Positions 34,152 through 42,525 of a stretch of 64,000 bases of DNA are shown piece after piece; position 1 is the stretch's first letter; every line of letters begins with the position of its first letter. Origin of the DNA: Thermoplasmatales archaeon I-plasma. Lineage in GTDB: Archaea > Thermoplasmatota > Thermoplasmata > Thermoplasmatales > GCA-001856825. A program made the position numbers and the translations under genes. The notes under the pieces were generated by a model. It was not told the DNA's origin and did no database searches. It worked only from the letters and a program-made list of their open reading frames with translations. The DNA is taken from assembly GCA_001856825.1 (NCBI GenBank), contig ATMD01000002.1, forward strand, positions 186,004 to 250,003, given 5' to 3'.

Positions 34152-35006
34152 TTGAATTACAAGGGAAACAAAGGGCTGGACATACTGCTATTCTTGGCCA
34201 TGTCAGGTGCGTGGGCTCTGAATTATTCGTTTTTGAAGTTTGCCCTGGTATATGAACCTCCGATGGTCGCGTTATTGTTCCGTGCCCTCTTTGGCGCAAT
34301 ATTTTCAATACCATTTTCCTACTCAGCACTGAGGCTTGTTAAAAGCATTGGCATAGGAAAACTGTTCATCATGAGCCTTCTGAATGTATCCCTATTCATG
34401 AGCCTCTGGTTCATTGGGGAACAGACTGAAAGCTCATCTATTTCATCAATCCTAGTTTATACGTATCCGATTGTATCCGTCTTCCTGTCATGGCTGCTGC
34501 TGGAAGAGAAACTGTCAACGCTGAAGATAATTGGCATTATCGTTGGGTTTGGTGGAGTTGTCGTTATATTTCTGGACGAGCTGGCAATCAGCTTCAGCAT
34601 AGGTCTATTCCTATTGATTGGTTCTGCGGTATCGTGGTCCGCTGGAACGATTTATTTCAAGAAGTACCTGAAAAATGCCGACATGGGTGCAGTCAACACT
34701 TACCAGTTCGTCTTTGCAGTTCCAGTTGTTCTTGTTGCCACATTCTTTTATGGTGGGTTCAAACCACTCACTTTGAACTTCATACTCCTGACTTTATACA
34801 TGGGAGCAATAGGTTCGTCAGCTGCTTACTTCATCTATTGGAGCCTCATAAAGAAATACAACGTTTCGCACGTTTCACCTTACTTGTTTTCTGTTCCAGC
34901 CCTCTCAATTTTATTCAGTGCTTTGTTGAACAACAATAGATTGAGCGCTTTGAGTCTTGCAGGGTTTGCGCTTATTGCAGTCGGTATATTTATCAGCTCT
35001 AGATAG
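34152..35006 (+). CDS. EamA (DMT) family transporter
   Basis: A 284-residue membrane protein with ten hydrophobic segments in two similar halves, the EamA/RhaT pattern. SILVYTYPIVSVFLSWLLLEE closes the first half and GAIGSSAAYFIYWSLIKK opens the end of the second half. Such proteins export amino acids or other metabolites. It starts with TTG at 34152, 24 nt after a TTTATG box, so a leaderless mRNA is likely. It is divergent from the HxlR operon and shares its control region. Confidence 0.85.
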   Translation: MNYKGNKGLDILLFLAMSGAWALNYSFLKFALVYEPPMVALLFRALFGAIFSIPFSYSALRLVKSIGIGKLFIMSLLNVSLFMSLWFIGEQTESSSISSILVYTYPIVSVFLSWLLLEEKLSTLKIIGIIVGFGGVVVIFLDELAISFSIGLFLLIGSAVSWSAGTIYFKKYLKNADMGAVNTYQFVFAVPVVLVATFFYGGFKPLTLNFILLTLYMGAIGSSAAYFIYWSLIKKYNVSHVSPYLFSVPALSILFSALLNNNRLSALSLAGFALIAVGIFISSR

Positions 35007-35062
35007 CATCACAATGTTGTGGTAATTTTTATTTCAAGACTCATAGATGCGATCATTAGGAC

Positions 35063-36193
35063 TCAACCTGCAATTTTCCCTCTCCGTTCAACGGGAAAAA
35101 CAAAGAACGCGATATATAGGGTCCCAAGAAAAGTGGCCATCATCACGATTAGCAATCCTATACCAGCGACCGGCAGTATAGCAGGGATTTCAAACATTGG
35201 GTTTATCAAAACTGATGATGATATCCCCGTGTTGTTTATAACGATCATGAACGGATATCTTGCTGTATTGGCGGCTATTTCGAAGAACATGAAGAGGACG
35301 TATGAGGAAACAGCCCCAAGAGGTGCTGAATAACGGATTGCTTCTTCTGATAGCGAGGCAAGTGAAACGATTGCAACTATTGCCGCCAGTGCAAGGGATA
35401 TAGCTACAAACCCTCTGCTTGCCATACCAAGATAGACGTACTGAGAATAGTTGTGGAGTTCCAGTATCGTCCAAGCCAAAGTTCCAGCGCTTAGAAGAGA
35501 AAAGACGATGGAAATGAGCCTGGAGATCTTGAATGTGTTTTGGAACTCCTCCGTAAAGTCGTTTTTTGACCGAATGAATGCGAACGTGAGAACTATGAAG
35601 GAAGCAAGTGCAATGGAGATGAACCAACTAAACAGCATTAGTGGAAGGAACACCGGATTGGCAAGTGGGTTGAGCCCATTTGAGCCGAAGAAGGTTAAGC
35701 CCATTGCAGATGTTATCTTGACACCATATGGGTTGAACATCAAGGCCAGAATGCTGTTCATCCCAAATGCAACCATGAGAGCTCCTGCCGCCATGAACAG
35801 GCCAACGACGATGTGAGTTGTCTTCCTCATTTCGTCCCAGGTATACCAGTATAGTGCTGTGCTTACAAGCGCTATCATGATGCCTGCAAGCGCCAAGGTG
35901 ATTGGATAGAACAGTATGTTCGTTGCAATATAAAGTAGGGACGGCCAATATGCTGCAAGAAATACAGTTAGCCAGGTTGCAAGTACCCCTGCGAAAAGGT
36001 CAACTCTGACCATATATGAAGTGAGGCGTCTTGCGAATCTATAGAAACCTTCGTTCTTCCTCTTGTAACCAATGATTTCGAAAATAGGAATGATTACGGA
36101 CAGCCCTAGCACCAGGCTAACAAAAAATATGTGAAGGAAGAAAGTGGCCCCAATGCTTGCGATCCCCCAGAATACGTTGCTAATAGTGAACAC
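35063..36193 (-). CDS. CydA' - second, divergent CydA-like oxidase subunit
   Basis: A 376-residue polytopic membrane protein homologous to CydA rather than to CydB. It keeps the first-helix histidine (H21 in FFLHIFFVS), the heme b595 ligand position. It lacks the quinol-loop glutamates and the GRxPW motif, and its NSxMQxP segment is replaced by GMNSILALMFNPYG. The gene starts 14 bp inside the end of the CydA gene. It probably forms a heterodimer with CydA, in place of CydB. This CydA-CydA' pairing is known from some archaea. Confidence 0.75.
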   Translation of the reverse strand: MFTISNVFWGIASIGATFFLHIFFVSLVLGLSVIIPIFEIIGYKRKNEGFYRFARRLTSYMVRVDLFAGVLATWLTVFLAAYWPSLLYIATNILFYPITLALAGIMIALVSTALYWYTWDEMRKTTHIVVGLFMAAGALMVAFGMNSILALMFNPYGVKITSAMGLTFFGSNGLNPLANPVFLPLMLFSWFISIALASFIVLTFAFIRSKNDFTEEFQNTFKISRLISIVFSLLSAGTLAWTILELHNYSQYVYLGMASRGFVAISLALAAIVAIVSLASLSEEAIRYSAPLGAVSSYVLFMFFEIAANTARYPFMIVINNTGISSSVLINPMFEIPAILPVAGIGLLIVMMATFLGTLYIAFFVFPVERRGKIAG

Positions 36194-37706
36194 CCCCCTT
36201 GTGTTTGACCTTCAGCTTCTTGAAATATATCATGTAAATTCCCCAGATCCCTGCCAGGAGGATAGCTATTTCGAGCGCAATGATGGCGGCAGTAAAAACA
36301 GGTGTAATTGCATGCGAATTCACGACGTCGTTATAGGTGATCAGACCGTAGACAGTCCATGGATGCCTTCCCATCTCCCTTGTTGCCCACCCGGCAACGC
36401 TGGCTATGATTCCTAATGCTGCACCTGCAAACGAACCATAGAGGACAAACGTCTCGACCTTCATTCTCAGGATCCCCTGCACGATACCCCTGAGAATTTT
36501 CGAGTACAGGCCGAAGTAGCCCACACCCAGTATAACAATTATCACTCCTGAAATAATCATCGAATAGTAGATCGCATGAAGAATTGGTCCGTAAGTATTC
36601 GTTGCACTCAGGGTAAGCTGGCCAAGGGTGTCACCAGAAGGAAGAAGAGACGCAAGGTAATTAGATCCCGGGAAAAAGTGGTTTGGACTTCCATAAAGTA
36701 GCAGGCTTACTATCGGATCATAACCGCCATTGGCAGGTATTCCTTCAGTCGCGTTGAAAATGTTTCTCTGGAAAGTGTAGAGAATTCTACCCTGTGCGTC
36801 TCCTGCAAGTGCCTGAAGGAATGATGCTACTGCAGCAATCAAAAATGACACTCTTAGACCCTTCCAGTTGTATTCCTTTGATCCATACCCCCTCAATATT
36901 TTGTATGCAAGGTAGGACGAAGTCAGGAATGCAGTAATGACGAGAGCGGCAAGTACATTGTGGAAGTATGTCACGTTCTGTTCCGGATTGAACAGGGAAA
37001 TCCACGGGTTTGAAGTGAAATTCGAGAACAACTGGAAAGCACCGGGAGAAGACAGTAATCCCGAGCCTATAGTGGGGAGAACAGTCACGAGAGTTTTCAA
37101 TTTCTCTGGATTTATGACCTGAGGTCCCAAAGAAGGTACCCATGGCAGGAAGGTCTGGGCGACAAAACTCCCAGTTCCCCACGGAACCTGCATCCAAGAG
37201 TTCACTGCAAGTATCATATAAGCAGATAGATTCGAGCCAAAAAGGACTCCCAATCCAATAAGCACATGGGTTCCCTTCCACTTCTTGAATCTGTTGAACG
37301 TTGTGAGGTAAGTTCCTATCAGGACAATTTCAATCAAGAATGCATAAAGTTCTATGATCATGGGTGCCGCCGCCATGCTTGCTATCAGTGCAATAGATCC
37401 AGACCATACCACGACAAGCCCAAACTCAACTAAGGTTCCTGTAACAGCTCCAGCTGCAAACGTGATGCCCCATAATTTAGATGCATTTCGTGCGAGTTTT
37501 ATGAAATCATTATCCTTCCTGACTATTCCTATGGATTCTAGCGTCAGTACTATTATTGGGAAACCTAGTGCAAAAATCAGGAAAAAAGCATGAACGAATA
37601 TACCAACTATTGTCATCAGTTCTGCCATATTGGCTGCATTCCATGTCGAAGCAATGTTCATTGCTCCGTCATTCAACAAGCCAAAAATTGCAGTAAGCGT
37701 TATCAT
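36180..37706 (-). CDS. cydA: Cytochrome bd-type oxidase subunit I (CydA family)
   Basis: A 508-residue membrane protein with the CydA landmarks: H39 (IFVHAFFLIFA) for heme b595, the ELYAFLIEIVLIG proton-channel glutamates, NSWMQVPWGTG, and GWATREMGRHPWTVYG in place of the GRQPW box. A periplasmic insertion (the region NPEKLKTLVTVLPTIGSG to GYDPIVSLLL) stands where the quinol loop would be, and differs from bacterial proteins. It should reduce O2 with quinol. Its own TATA box lies at 37726-37734. No CydB, CydC or CydD is seen nearby. Confidence 0.85.
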   Translation of the reverse strand: MITLTAIFGLLNDGAMNIASTWNAANMAELMTIVGIFVHAFFLIFALGFPIIVLTLESIGIVRKDNDFIKLARNASKLWGITFAAGAVTGTLVEFGLVVVWSGSIALIASMAAAPMIIELYAFLIEIVLIGTYLTTFNRFKKWKGTHVLIGLGVLFGSNLSAYMILAVNSWMQVPWGTGSFVAQTFLPWVPSLGPQVINPEKLKTLVTVLPTIGSGLLSSPGAFQLFSNFTSNPWISLFNPEQNVTYFHNVLAALVITAFLTSSYLAYKILRGYGSKEYNWKGLRVSFLIAAVASFLQALAGDAQGRILYTFQRNIFNATEGIPANGGYDPIVSLLLYGSPNHFFPGSNYLASLLPSGDTLGQLTLSATNTYGPILHAIYYSMIISGVIIVILGVGYFGLYSKILRGIVQGILRMKVETFVLYGSFAGAALGIIASVAGWATREMGRHPWTVYGLITYNDVVNSHAITPVFTAAIIALEIAILLAGIWGIYMIYFKKLKVKHKGGVHY

Positions 37707-37725
37707 TTCTTATGGATAATCCATC

Positions 37726-37734
37726 AATATTTAA
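37726..37734 (-). promoter_or_regulatory. TATA box of the cydAA' operon
   Basis: Plus-strand AATATTTAA, centred 24 nt upstream of the ATG at 37706; a leaderless start is expected. Confidence 0.5.
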
Positions 37735-37963
37735 TTCTTAATATTTTTAATGTTCCATAATTTAAAGCATACCGAAAATCTTTCTTGCCATACTAAACTT
37801 TTTAAGTGAATGATACGCAGCTGAAAGCGATATTCTCCTTTTCTTTGAAATCAATATCGTGGAGTATTCATGGGGGGAGGAATGGAGAGGAAGTTTGGAG
37901 GATGAAAACGTCCATGCTTCAGCGCTTATGTGACTTCTGTGAGATTATTTTACTTTTAGCATC

Positions 37964-38086
37964 CTATTTGGCCTGCCATCGTTGCACTTGGGTTTGGTAA
38001 GCGTCCATTCCCTTGCCTATGGTGTATTGCACCTCGCCTGAAAAAATGCTTCTAACATCTTCCAGCACTGATAGAAATGTTCTCAT
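37964..38086 (-). CDS. Possible 40-residue protein
   Basis: A frame too short for routine gene calling starts with ATG at 38086 and ends with TAG at 37964-37966. Its composition is protein-like: an N-terminal MRTFLSVLEDVRSIFSG and a C-terminal YQTQVQRWQAK. It lies in the 540-bp gap between cydA and the ArsA cluster, on the minus strand. Two copies of AAGGTCAA precede the start. No family is recognised. Confidence 0.3.
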   Translation of the reverse strand: MRTFLSVLEDVRSIFSGEVQYTIGKGMDAYQTQVQRWQAK

Positions 38087-38109
38087 TTGACCTTAATATC
38101 TTGACCTTT
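38087..38109 (-). repeat. Direct repeat AAGGTCAA upstream of a small ORF
   Basis: On the minus strand, AAGGTCAA-GATATT-AAGGTCAA sits directly in front of the ATG at 38086. Two identical 8-bp words spaced 6 bp apart look like a tandem protein-binding site, or could be chance in this A/T-rich gap. Confidence 0.35.
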
Positions 38110-38248
38110 ACTGGTCATACTTCCATATTTTAATTATTAAATCCCTATTCACCATCTAAATTCATTGGAGATAGCAGGATAAAGCCCTACAGTTCTTGAC
38201 CCTAATAGGTCGATAGCTTAAGCTCCTAGCTGATGGCCTTTCGTTAAC

Positions 38249-38437
38249 CTACTTCAACTCTACTTTCTTGATTTTTGATTTAACCTCAGGCTTTACTACT
38301 ATGGCTTTCCCTGCTTTCATTATCTCTTCCGATGCTTTCAGGAAATGATCCAGGGCGCTTCCGACTCCGTGGCTCATCGAAGGGACTGATATCTTGATCT
38401 CTATTGTTATCTTGTCGTCTTTCTCTTCTCCAACCAT
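38249..38437 (-). CDS. Small protein in the ArsA/Get3 operon
   Basis: A 62-residue protein: an N-terminal strand DKITIEIKISVPS, a helix HGVGSALDHFLKASEEIMKAG and a basic C-terminal tail. It begins 1 bp after the stop of the ArsA/Get3 gene, so the two are one transcription unit. No family is recognised. Its link to the ATPase suggests a client or cofactor. Confidence 0.55.
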   Translation of the reverse strand: MVGEEKDDKITIEIKISVPSMSHGVGSALDHFLKASEEIMKAGKAIVVKPEVKSKIKKVELK

Positions 38438-38438
38438 G

Positions 38439-39602
38439 TTAATTCATCTCTATATCGAGAACCCCGTTATTAAATTCTGCCTTTGAAGGATTCTTGTCAG
38501 AGTATACTGTTGGAAGGTAGAATACTCTCTTCCAGTTCCCCAGCCGGATTATAAGTTCTCCTCCTTTATTGAATATCTCCAGGTCTTTCTTTTCGGCAAA
38601 CGGTAGATTCAGTCTTATCAGGTACTTTCCATCTTTTTTTATGAACTGAATGCTCTTTTCCTTTGAAAATATGTCAAGGGGATCCAGGTCTGAATAAACA
38701 ATATCTGACATTCTCTCCAGTCTCTCAATACCTATCGGTTCCTCCTTGAGCATTGGAACCTTGAATATCTTAAGGTCCGAGAAGGAGTCATGAACATCCC
38801 TGATTATCTCCCCCTGATTTGACCTCCATCCCTTGAAGAATGAGCCTGTACTATCGTCATAGATCTTGTTCACGAAGACTGCATCCACGGGATACCCATA
38901 AAGGAGAAGATATGTGTAAGCTCTCTTCGTTTCGCTCAGAGACATCTTGTCAGGGTTCATTACCAACCTGATGGTGGATATTTTTGCGTCTGTCAGAATA
39001 GCCCTGATTTTCTTTAGGTAGTCGTAGAGGCTCTCAACGCTCTTGAAAACCTCATCATCCGGAATGGATAAACTGGAAACGGTATTCCAGACAGGTCTGA
39101 CCAGTTTGGCAGCCAGTCTTCCCATCGGGAATATCTTGTCCATGTACCAAGTCATAGCCTCTGGAAAGGAAAGGAGTTTCAGCGATTCTCCCGTAGGGGC
39201 ACTGTCTATAATTATTGCATCGTACTTCTTCTCATCGTAATACTGTCTCAGGTACAGAAGCTGCGACGCTTCGTCAAACCCAGGAAGTGTGGCAATTTCT
39301 TCCGCTGATATTGGATCAAGTCCCTCCGTCTGGAAAAGTCCCGTGAGATACCCTTTCAACTCGGCCCAGTGAGTGTTTATAGCCTCATTTACGCTGATTT
39401 CCTGAGCATATAGGTTCTCACCCATCTTTTTTGGTTTGGGTCCTATCTCTACCCCAAAGGCATCTCCGAGACTGTGCGCCGGATCAGTTGAGATAACTAA
39501 CGTTTTCTTTTTGTTCCTAGCCAGAGAACAAGCTGTAGATGCCGCAATGCTTGTCTTCCCAACTCCACCCTTTCCCGTGTATAACAGGATTCTTGGACCC
39601 AT
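38439..39602 (-). CDS. ArsA/Get3-family ATPase with a C-terminal Hsp20-like domain
   Basis: A 387-residue anion-transporting-type ATPase. The deviant P-loop YTGKGGVGKTS opens the protein, followed by STDPAHSLGDAFG (switch I) and IIIDSAPTGESLKLLSFPE (switch II). The last 70 residues, with IRLNLPFAEKKDLEIF and GELIIRLGNWKRVFYLP, form an Hsp20/p23-like beta-sandwich (ArsA_HSP20). Get3 relatives guide tail-anchored membrane proteins; ArsA relatives drive arsenite export. No CxxC dimer zinc site is seen. The ATG at 39602 matches the family start better than 39617. Confidence 0.85.
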   Translation of the reverse strand: MGPRILLYTGKGGVGKTSIAASTACSLARNKKKTLVISTDPAHSLGDAFGVEIGPKPKKMGENLYAQEISVNEAINTHWAELKGYLTGLFQTEGLDPISAEEIATLPGFDEASQLLYLRQYYDEKKYDAIIIDSAPTGESLKLLSFPEAMTWYMDKIFPMGRLAAKLVRPVWNTVSSLSIPDDEVFKSVESLYDYLKKIRAILTDAKISTIRLVMNPDKMSLSETKRAYTYLLLYGYPVDAVFVNKIYDDSTGSFFKGWRSNQGEIIRDVHDSFSDLKIFKVPMLKEEPIGIERLERMSDIVYSDLDPLDIFSKEKSIQFIKKDGKYLIRLNLPFAEKKDLEIFNKGGELIIRLGNWKRVFYLPTVYSDKNPSKAEFNNGVLDIEMN

Positions 39603-39713
39603 GCAGCTGAATTGCATCTACCTAAATTTACTCTTCCTATGGTTGAACGGGGGAAAGATACGGGATGTAAGATATTCAGTTCATTATGCCTTCTTTTGCC
39701 CAATATTTGGGTT

Positions 39714-39887
39714 TCAGAAGAAATTAAAGAAATTGATTATTCCCTTGAAGAATGCAAGGAAATGGTCCCTTGTAGCTAGGGCAAAGTACCTGGCAGATAT
39801 TCCAGTCATATACCAGGCTCCTATTGCCACTATCAAGAATGATACTATAAGTAAAAAAAAGGTGAGATTCCTGGATGTCTTTGTCAT
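39714..39887 (-). CDS. Small single-span membrane protein
   Basis: A frame of 57 residues: a short basic start MTKTSRN, one membrane helix (LIVSFLIVAIGAWYM) and an aromatic-rich tail (DHFLAFFKGIINFFNFF). It starts with ATG at 39887 and stops at 39714-39716. It lies 111 bp upstream of the ArsA/Get3 gene on the same strand and 74 bp downstream of the 39961-40569 gene. A 21-codon frame at 39887-39952 overlaps its start, ending TAATG, and may be a coupling peptide. Confidence 0.4.
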   Translation of the reverse strand: MTKTSRNLTFFLLIVSFLIVAIGAWYMTGISARYFALATRDHFLAFFKGIINFFNFF

Positions 39888-39960
39888 TATCTCCTGACTC
39901 TCAATATATTCTTTACTAATAACTCTTGTTCTGAATTGCCAGTTTCGGTCATTGCAATCA

Positions 39961-40569
39961 CTACTTGCTCTCCCTTATCTCCTTAAGGGCCTCCCTGTCC
40001 CTGCAGTATAAGTAAGGGGCAAGGTCAAGGGAAGGAGGAGATTTTTCTAGAGTGTTCCTGTAAACTAGTCTCAGGTTCTTGTCCACTTCAGTGCAGTAAC
40101 CTTTCCACGTGACACCCTTTGATTCCACATACTTCTTCTCTATTCCGGTTGCAATTTCGTGAGCATGAGGGTATTCATATCCAAGATCAGACAGCCATTT
40201 TTCAGGTAGTTCGTGGTGTAATCCTATGCTCTCTTCCGTGCTTATCTCCTTGCCCTCAACCCTTAGAATCTTTGGAAAGTGCTCATCAAGGTAAACAGTC
40301 TTCCCATCTAGGGAATAACCTCCGGTATACTTGATATCATAATCTGTGCTAACTTTCACCTGGCTAGAATCTTTCCTGTCAACTACAGTTCCAATTTCCT
40401 TCTCCCCAAAATATGCCCTGTTACCGTTCACAGCTATGTTGGTATATGCTTTCGGCTCTTCACTTGCAAGAACTCTGATAAACTTCGGGTCCTTGAAATC
40501 TATCGCCGCTATAAGAAATCCTTTTCCGCTCTTGTCTGGAACATGTTCTACTATCTCAAAATATTCCAT
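39961..40569 (-). CDS. Protein with a putative H-E/AH metal-binding motif
   Basis: A 202-residue soluble protein. Its C-terminal half has SIGLHHELPEKWLSDLG followed by YPHAHEIATGIEKKYV and GVTWKGYC. That HHExxxxW...YxxAHxxATxxE pattern resembles a family I know from phage and gene-transfer-agent regions, where it may form a metal site. The first 100 residues are beta-rich. A TTTATCTG box lies about 25 nt upstream of the ATG. Enzyme function is not known. Confidence 0.55.
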   Translation of the reverse strand: MEYFEIVEHVPDKSGKGFLIAAIDFKDPKFIRVLASEEPKAYTNIAVNGNRAYFGEKEIGTVVDRKDSSQVKVSTDYDIKYTGGYSLDGKTVYLDEHFPKILRVEGKEISTEESIGLHHELPEKWLSDLGYEYPHAHEIATGIEKKYVESKGVTWKGYCTEVDKNLRLVYRNTLEKSPPSLDLAPYLYCRDREALKEIRESK

Positions 40570-41058
40570 ATCGATTTATCAAGCAAACTTGGCAGATAAA
40601 CTTGCCGCAATCTTCCATATGTATAACATCCATTTACTCCGACCTATGATAGACTAATGTTGCCAGAAATCCTCAGTGGAAGTTGGTAGAGATTTGACCA
40701 AAATGAATAGATTGAGGGGATAACTAAAGTCAAGACTTGGATGGACAGTGAAACCCAATGAGACTACAATCCTTGTCACTCTGGTGCAACCGGCATGGCT
40801 TTTGAATTTGCAAATCTTTTGTAAAAAGGGGAATATTGCTCTTATTTTCCAGTCTTGTCTAATAATCGAGCAAACTAGTTTTATAGTCTCAATGATCCAA
40901 ATATCTGTTCTGCCCGATAATTTGGATGAAGGCTTAGATTTGATTCCGCACATCCTTATTGAAGCAATGTAATGGCTCTTCAAAGAGATTGCAAGTAGGT
41001 TTAGGCGAATGATCGAAGGTATTCCTCTCCTTTCTTTAGCATTTTGGGCTTTTATATT
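40570..41058. other. Gene-free stretch
   Basis: No supported gene. Frames exist on both strands (for example 40748-40972 plus, 40654-40983 minus), but they have no promoter, no recognisable domain, and frequent Cys/Trp/Ile codons typical of chance translation. The region marks the left edge of the accessory segment. Confidence 0.4.
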
Positions 41059-41331
41059 CTATACGCCGCCTACCCTAAATCTTGGAAACTTATCAAGGAA
41101 GCGGTTTATTCTTTCATCTATAATGGAAGTGATATCGTTGAATTCCTCCTGTCCATATATTTTTCCAAAGTATTCCTTGAAGGCTGTCGAGGCGACCTGA
41201 TTCATTGTCCAGCGCATATTATAGTAACAATCTTCCGGATCAAGGGCAATGAAGCAATAGGCGATAGACTTCTGCTCCTGTATCTCAAGGGCCCTCTCAA
41301 GTTGCGCTATAAATTCATTCGGGAGAGCCAT
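41059..41331 (-). CDS. Small helical protein of unknown function
   Basis: A 90-residue, mostly helical protein, starting MALPNEFIAQLERALEIQEQ and ending with a basic RINRFLDKFPRFR segment. It contains the cysteines of YCFIALDPEDCYYNM. A strong TATA box (41349-41358) lies 22 nt upstream of its ATG, which supports a real leaderless gene. I do not recognise the family. Confidence 0.6.
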   Translation of the reverse strand: MALPNEFIAQLERALEIQEQKSIAYCFIALDPEDCYYNMRWTMNQVASTAFKEYFGKIYGQEEFNDITSIIDERINRFLDKFPRFRVGGV

Positions 41332-41348
41332 AGTCTTTCATGCTAGCG

Positions 41349-41358
41349 TATATATAAA
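41349..41358 (-). promoter_or_regulatory. TATA box of the 41059-41331 gene
   Basis: Plus-strand TATATATAAA, centred about 22 nt before the ATG at 41331; the best-looking box in this window. Confidence 0.55.
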
Positions 41359-41532
41359 TTATTTTTGTAAGAATTGCTTGCACTTAGAAGCATTATTTGA
41401 AGGAGACCTCTATTTTGCATAAAACAATGGTTATATCAACTTCAAACATCCAATTTTTGTCAGATAGCAAAATGTAAATTCGTTCTAATATTCAATATTA
41501 CATTTCAACTCAGTCTCATCTACCCCCAATTG

Positions 41533-41820
41533 TCAAGGAGCGAAGTAGCTGTAATCCGCCATTATGTGCGCAATTCCAGTTGTCGGACTTGGAGAGGCTC
41601 CCGCAATCCAGAACGTGTAGCTTCCCGGAGGCAGCGAGACTGATATTGTGATGTTATCTCCCGGCCAAATAAAGTAGACGCTCCAGTTTCTATCCTCTGA
41701 AATCACGTTTGAAATGCATGGGGGATAGCTATTGGTAGACCACATGATAAAGAAATAAACAGGGCCATTATAATTTAGCGGTCCATATGTGTGGGCAGGC
41801 AAGGATAAATATACTGGCAT
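41533..41820 (-). CDS. Possible extracellular beta-domain protein
   Basis: A 95-residue protein rich in aromatic and polar residues, with strands such as NITISVSLPPGSYTFWIAG. It looks like part of an extracellular beta-sandwich, but it has no signal peptide of its own. A 46-codon frame upstream (41872-42012), in the same reading frame but separated by stop codons, encodes a membrane anchor. Together they could be remnants of one exported protein. Confidence 0.35.
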   Translation of the reverse strand: MPVYLSLPAHTYGPLNYNGPVYFFIMWSTNSYPPCISNVISEDRNWSVYFIWPGDNITISVSLPPGSYTFWIAGASPSPTTGIAHIMADYSYFAP

Positions 41821-41871
41821 TCAAGTCATCTCAGCACCCACTAGGCTTTAGTTCCCTCCTTACTCAAACGG

Positions 41872-42076
41872 TCATTGTAAAAGGGGAGTGTTGAGGGTTT
41901 GGATGTCTAATTGCGGATAAACATAGCGAGGCTCGGATGCCAATGTACTCTCGTAATCGTGGTAGAAAATGCCTGCAAGTACAGATGCTGAAACAAGGGC
42001 TATAATTAGCACCACTATTTACCACATTCAGAATAGCTTTCCGTTTCTCTCTTTCACCTGAATTGGCAAGTACCAT
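41872..42076 (-). pseudogene. Decayed N-terminal membrane anchor
   Basis: Two overlapping frames. The first starts MVLANSGEREKRKAILNVVN (from 42076); the second, one base out of frame, gives VLIIALVSASVLAGIFYHDYE and runs to a TGA at 41872-41874. Joined, they make a basic N-terminus plus one membrane helix and a short outside tail, a typical archaeal exported-protein start. A single-base frameshift near 42012 explains the break. Confidence 0.4.
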
Positions 42077-42278
42077 TTATAAATATCAGACTGTCTACTA
42101 ATAGCTATTTTACTGTTATTACATTTATCTCAGCTTACAAGTGCTTATAGTTTTTGTCACAGGACGAATGCAGGTCAAAAAGCCTGAGTGCTAGTTTAGC
42201 CTCCACATGTAAATTTACACACCTATAGCTCCATACATTCAGTTTTACATTTTTCTTGAGGGTCCATTATTCAAGATA
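42077..42278. other. A/T-rich gap
   Basis: No gene or clear motif seen between the decayed anchor and the decayed two-helix protein; A/T-rich, no long frames. Confidence 0.4.
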
Positions 42279-42525
42279 TCACAATTCAGAAGCCAACTTT
42301 CTCAATGCCGGAACTTTCCTAAACCAACGCGTATACCAAACAATAGCTACCACATATGGAATAATTAGCACTAAGGATAGACCTACCAAGCTGGGGGGAG
42401 GATGAGCTCTAGAATTATCATTGAAATCAATAACAAAATTGACAGCGATATAAATAACGCAAATAATAATCCAAGACCATTATCTGCGTAAGTTGGTTGG
42501 ACGGATTATAACGATGACCTATCAT
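42279..42525 (-). pseudogene. Decayed two-helix membrane protein
   Basis: Minus-strand frames encode LGLLFALFISLSILLLISMI (helix 1) and, after a one-base shift at the G6 run 42393-42398, LVGLSLVLIIPYVVAIVWY (helix 2), ending RKVPALRKLASEL and TGA (42279-42281). No start codon is in the first frame; another shift upstream is needed. The paired hydrophobic segments make a real former gene more likely than chance. Confidence 0.4.

Noticed and set aside
37806-38000. 64-codon plus-strand frame in the cydA-ArsA gap.
   Set aside because: Its composition (many Trp, Cys and Leu) looks random and the minus-strand 40-residue frame in the same place is more protein-like.
39436-39897. 153-codon plus-strand frame across the ArsA start.
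   Set aside because: Its first half is the antisense of the ArsA P-loop and its second half the antisense of the small membrane-protein gene; no promoter and no domain.
40654-40983. 109-codon minus-strand frame suspected to be a transposase fragment.
   Set aside because: No DDE, HTH or other transposase pattern was visible, and the plus strand has a similar open frame; treated as chance.
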